A stretch of 6,838 nt of DNA from Candidatus Nanohalarchaeota archaeon (GTDB taxonomy: Archaea > EX4484-52): positions 1 to 6,838 of the forward strand of contig QMVB01000051.1 in NCBI GenBank assembly GCA_003660905.1, written 5' to 3'. The position numbers and the translations under genes are program-made. The notes beneath the pieces were generated by a model. The model had not been told where the DNA came from, did not search any database, and saw only the letters and a list, made by a program, of their open reading frames with translations. Below, piece after piece: positions 5,398-6,838 of this stretch; position 1 is the stretch's first letter; every line of letters begins with the position of its first letter.

Positions 5398-6204
5398 TTA
5401 CAAATTATCCAATGGACTTTTCACATTTTTTATCAGTCGATTGGAAATATGCAGGTATATTTGTGTTGTTTTTATATCTGAATGCCCGAGAAGTTTTTGT
5501 ATAATCTTTAAATCAATTCCTGCCTCAAGCAGATGTGTAGCAAAGCTGTGTCTCAATGTATGAGGAGAAATGTTTTTCTTAAGTCCTGCTTTTTTTGAGA
5601 AATTTTTAATTATTTTTTGTATAGTTGTAGTTGACAATTTCCCTCCTCTCTGAGACATAAACAATATATCTTTTTCTCCAAATTTAGAATAGTTTTCTAA
5701 CTCTTCCTTTATTGAATCCGGGATTTTTACAAACCTGTCTTTGCTCCCTTTTGCAAGTTTTATGTGGATGAGCCTTTCATCAAAATTTAAATCTGATTTT
5801 TTCAGATTTATGACTTCACTGACTCTTAATCCACAGCCATATAATAACCGAACAATTAATTTATGTTTGATATTATCGATAACTTCAATCAATCTTCTTG
5901 CCTCTTCTACGGTCAGGACTTCCGGAATCGTCTTGTTTTTCTTTGGGTGGTGCAACATTAATTTTTGATTTAGAATATTTTCAAAGAAAAATTTTATTGC
6001 GCTAATTTGGGAAGAAATTGTGGAAGGGTCGTCTTTATGGATGTTTTTTTGAATAAAATCCTTGACTGCATCTTCATTTAATGTTCTGCTATTTGTATAT
6101 TTTAGAAATTCTTTAACATAATAAACATAAGCTTTAACTGTTTTGTTGGAAAAATTTCTTATCTCCAGTTCCTTTTTTAGTTTGTCAATTGCCTCTTCTT
6201 CCAT
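5398..6204 (-). CDS. xerA: XerA-like tyrosine recombinase
   Basis: A complete 268-residue tyrosine recombinase close in size and architecture to archaeal XerA, which resolves chromosome dimers at a dif site. The N-terminal SAM-like DNA-binding core covers about residues 3-86 and the catalytic domain about 93-265. All six active-site positions are visible: R127 (GCGLRVSE), K152 (AKGSKDR), H215 and R218 (SPHTLRHSFATH), H241 (LLGHSDIKTT) and nucleophile Y250 (TQIYLHIS). The C terminus ends SPLDNL, as in archaeal Xer proteins. The start is ATG 6204, with a TATA-like box at 6225-6233 at the leaderless distance. Immediately upstream is a 12-6-12 inverted repeat with the geometry of a Xer site. A mobile-element integrase is the main alternative, but no attachment-site duplication at a tRNA is seen. 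Confidence 0.92.
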   Translation of the reverse strand: MEEEAIDKLKKELEIRNFSNKTVKAYVYYVKEFLKYTNSRTLNEDAVKDFIQKNIHKDDPSTISSQISAIKFFFENILNQKLMLHHPKKNKTIPEVLTVEEARRLIEVIDNIKHKLIVRLLYGCGLRVSEVINLKKSDLNFDERLIHIKLAKGSKDRFVKIPDSIKEELENYSKFGEKDILFMSQRGGKLSTTTIQKIIKNFSKKAGLKKNISPHTLRHSFATHLLEAGIDLKIIQKLLGHSDIKTTQIYLHISNRLIKNVKSPLDNL

Positions 6205-6224
6205 TGCGATAATTGGTTTGTATG

Positions 6225-6233
6225 TTTATAAAA
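6225..6233 (-). promoter_or_regulatory. Putative TATA box of xerA
   Basis: On the reverse strand TTTTATAAA is centred about 25 bases before the xerA ATG, predicting a leaderless transcript. Its upstream (BRE) side abuts the repeat copy at 6235-6243, so any protein bound to that repeat would probably interfere with transcription factor B. Confidence 0.5.
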
Positions 6234-6234
6234 T

Positions 6235-6243
6235 TACTGATAA
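6235..6243. repeat. Third copy of the recombinase-proximal repeat
   Basis: TACTGATAA here equals the right arm of the palindrome at 6258-6287. The identity extends to 11 bases (6233-6243 equals 6274-6284). With the left arm it forms a second, wider inverted pair. Between them GTATCTT is repeated directly at 6245-6251 and 6256-6262. The copy lies next to the xerA TATA box, which suggests an operator role. Confidence 0.65.
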
Positions 6244-6257
6244 AGTATCTTGTTAGT

Positions 6258-6287
6258 ATCTTATCAGTAGTTTATTACTGATAAGAT
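6258..6287. repeat. 12-6-12 bp perfect inverted repeat, candidate Xer site or operator
   Basis: The left arm ATCTTATCAGTA (6258-6269) and right arm TACTGATAAGAT (6276-6287) are exact reverse complements around the 6-base spacer GTTTAT. Xer recombination sites are classically two arms of about 11 bp around a 6-8 bp spacer, so the geometry fits. The bases flanking the spacer (GTA...TAC) differ from the ATAA...TTAT pattern of known dif sites, which weakens the dif assignment. It lies 54 bases upstream of the xerA start codon and about 185 bases before the divergent restriction gene. An operator for either gene is the main alternative. Confidence 0.7.
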
Positions 6288-6442
6288 TATGTTATGTGTA
6301 ATCATTTTTTTTACAATTTAATGATTTGCAGAGAGATTTTTAAAATAAGGATGAAAATTTAATTTTTTTCTTTATTATAATAGGGGGATAATATTGTGTT
6401 TTCTCCACTTCGTTCCGAAAACGATTTAAATATAAAGCAAAC
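6288..6442. other. Non-coding divergent promoter region
   Basis: No open frame of note is present. The stretch is strongly A/T-rich and ends in the promoter area of the restriction gene. A first TATA-like element (ATTTAAATA, 6424-6432) is preceded by a BRE-like CGAAAACG and would start transcription about 18 bases before the ATG. It is an alternative to the element at 6443-6450. Confidence 0.35.
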
Positions 6443-6450
6443 TTTATATA
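6443..6450 (+). promoter_or_regulatory. Putative TATA box of the restriction gene
   Basis: TTTATATA is centred about 26 bases before the ATG at 6473, which supports that codon as a leaderless start rather than the in-frame ATG at 6485. Confidence 0.45.
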
Positions 6451-6472
6451 ATAATACAATTATAATTTATAA

Positions 6473-6838
6473 ATGGCGGTTAATATGACAAAAGAAACAA
6501 AAGATGGATATTTAATTGATTTTATTTCTGGGCAGGAAATAAAAGCCACTCCCGAAGAGGTGGAGGCGGTTCAAGTTTTTGCTAAACAACTGGTTGAAGA
6601 TTACAACTATCCAAAAGATCATATTCAAACAAGACCTCAGTTTAGAGTTAAAGTAAGACCTTCTGACACAAAGAAAGAATATCCTGTTGATATTGCCGTT
6701 TTTCCAAACTATAAAAAACAAGAAGAAGAAGTTTATATTATTGTTGAATGTAAAAAGAAAAATAGAAAAGACGGGCTGACACAACTAAAAGACTATTTAA
6801 GATTTTCAAAAGCATATTTGGGAGTTTGGTTTAACGGA
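6473..6838 (+). CDS. Restriction enzyme HsdR-N-like nuclease domain, N-terminal part (cut by window)
   Basis: The first 122 residues of a longer protein; the frame is still open at the window end. It begins MAVNMTKETKDGYLID, has a helix (QVFAKQLVEDYNYPKDHI, 34-51) and then a PD-(D/E)xK nuclease core. The visible active-site residues are D73 (EYPVDIAVF), E92 and K94 (IIVECKKK), and Q104 in DGLTQLKDYLRF. The last visible stretch, AYLGVWFNG, matches the type I restriction enzyme R N-terminal family. Such domains occur at the N terminus of HsdR or fused to N6-adenine methyltransferases; which applies lies beyond 6838. Its product should cut foreign DNA lacking the host methylation. It is divergent from xerA with the inverted repeat between them. 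Confidence 0.82.
   Translation, partial: MAVNMTKETKDGYLIDFISGQEIKATPEEVEAVQVFAKQLVEDYNYPKDHIQTRPQFRVKVRPSDTKKEYPVDIAVFPNYKKQEEEVYIIVECKKKNRKDGLTQLKDYLRFSKAYLGVWFNG

Noticed and set aside
6512..6784. Reverse open frame of 90 codons
   Set aside because: Antisense to the restriction nuclease domain, which carries recognisable catalytic motifs on the forward strand.

Overview
The window reads as archaeal chromosome with low GC content. Four things support this. The tRNA gene encodes no CCA tail. The RNase P RNA matches the universal conserved regions of the archaeal/bacterial type A fold. The tyrosine recombinase looks like archaeal XerA. Several genes have an A/T-rich TATA-like box centred about 25-26 bases before the start codon, as expected for leaderless archaeal transcripts, and no convincing Shine-Dalgarno sites were seen. 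I cannot assign a phylum; a DPANN or Altiarchaeota-like lineage is possible but is a guess.

Left part (1-1668): a decayed C-terminal fragment of thiamine-monophosphate kinase (thiL), then two small unrecognised genes (a predicted lipoprotein and a 108-residue protein). A 54-codon reverse-strand ORF lies against the second one. This ORF and the next forward gene start at equal distances from one nearly symmetric TATA box.

Middle part (1669-3424): a PHP-family metallophosphoesterase, the RNase P RNA gene (rnpB) with an apparent extra hairpin in its core, a hicB-hicA toxin-antitoxin pair in which hicB carries two frameshifts while hicA looks intact, and a convergent tRNA-Arg(GCG).

Right part (3425-6838): on the reverse strand, a Kef-type cation/proton antiporter with a C-terminal TrkA-N/RCK domain and a XerA-like recombinase with all six catalytic residues. 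A 12-6-12 bp perfect inverted repeat plus a third repeat copy sits directly upstream of the recombinase promoter. Diverging from it is the start of a restriction protein with a PD-(D/E)xK nuclease domain (HsdR_N-like), cut by the window end.

Together this is a mixture of housekeeping genes (rnpB, tRNA, PHP, antiporter, XerA) with defence or mobile elements (hicBA, restriction gene) and decay (thiL, hicB). The points most worth checking are the recombinase-associated repeats beside the restriction gene, the inserted RNase P hairpin, and the broken antitoxin next to an intact toxin.
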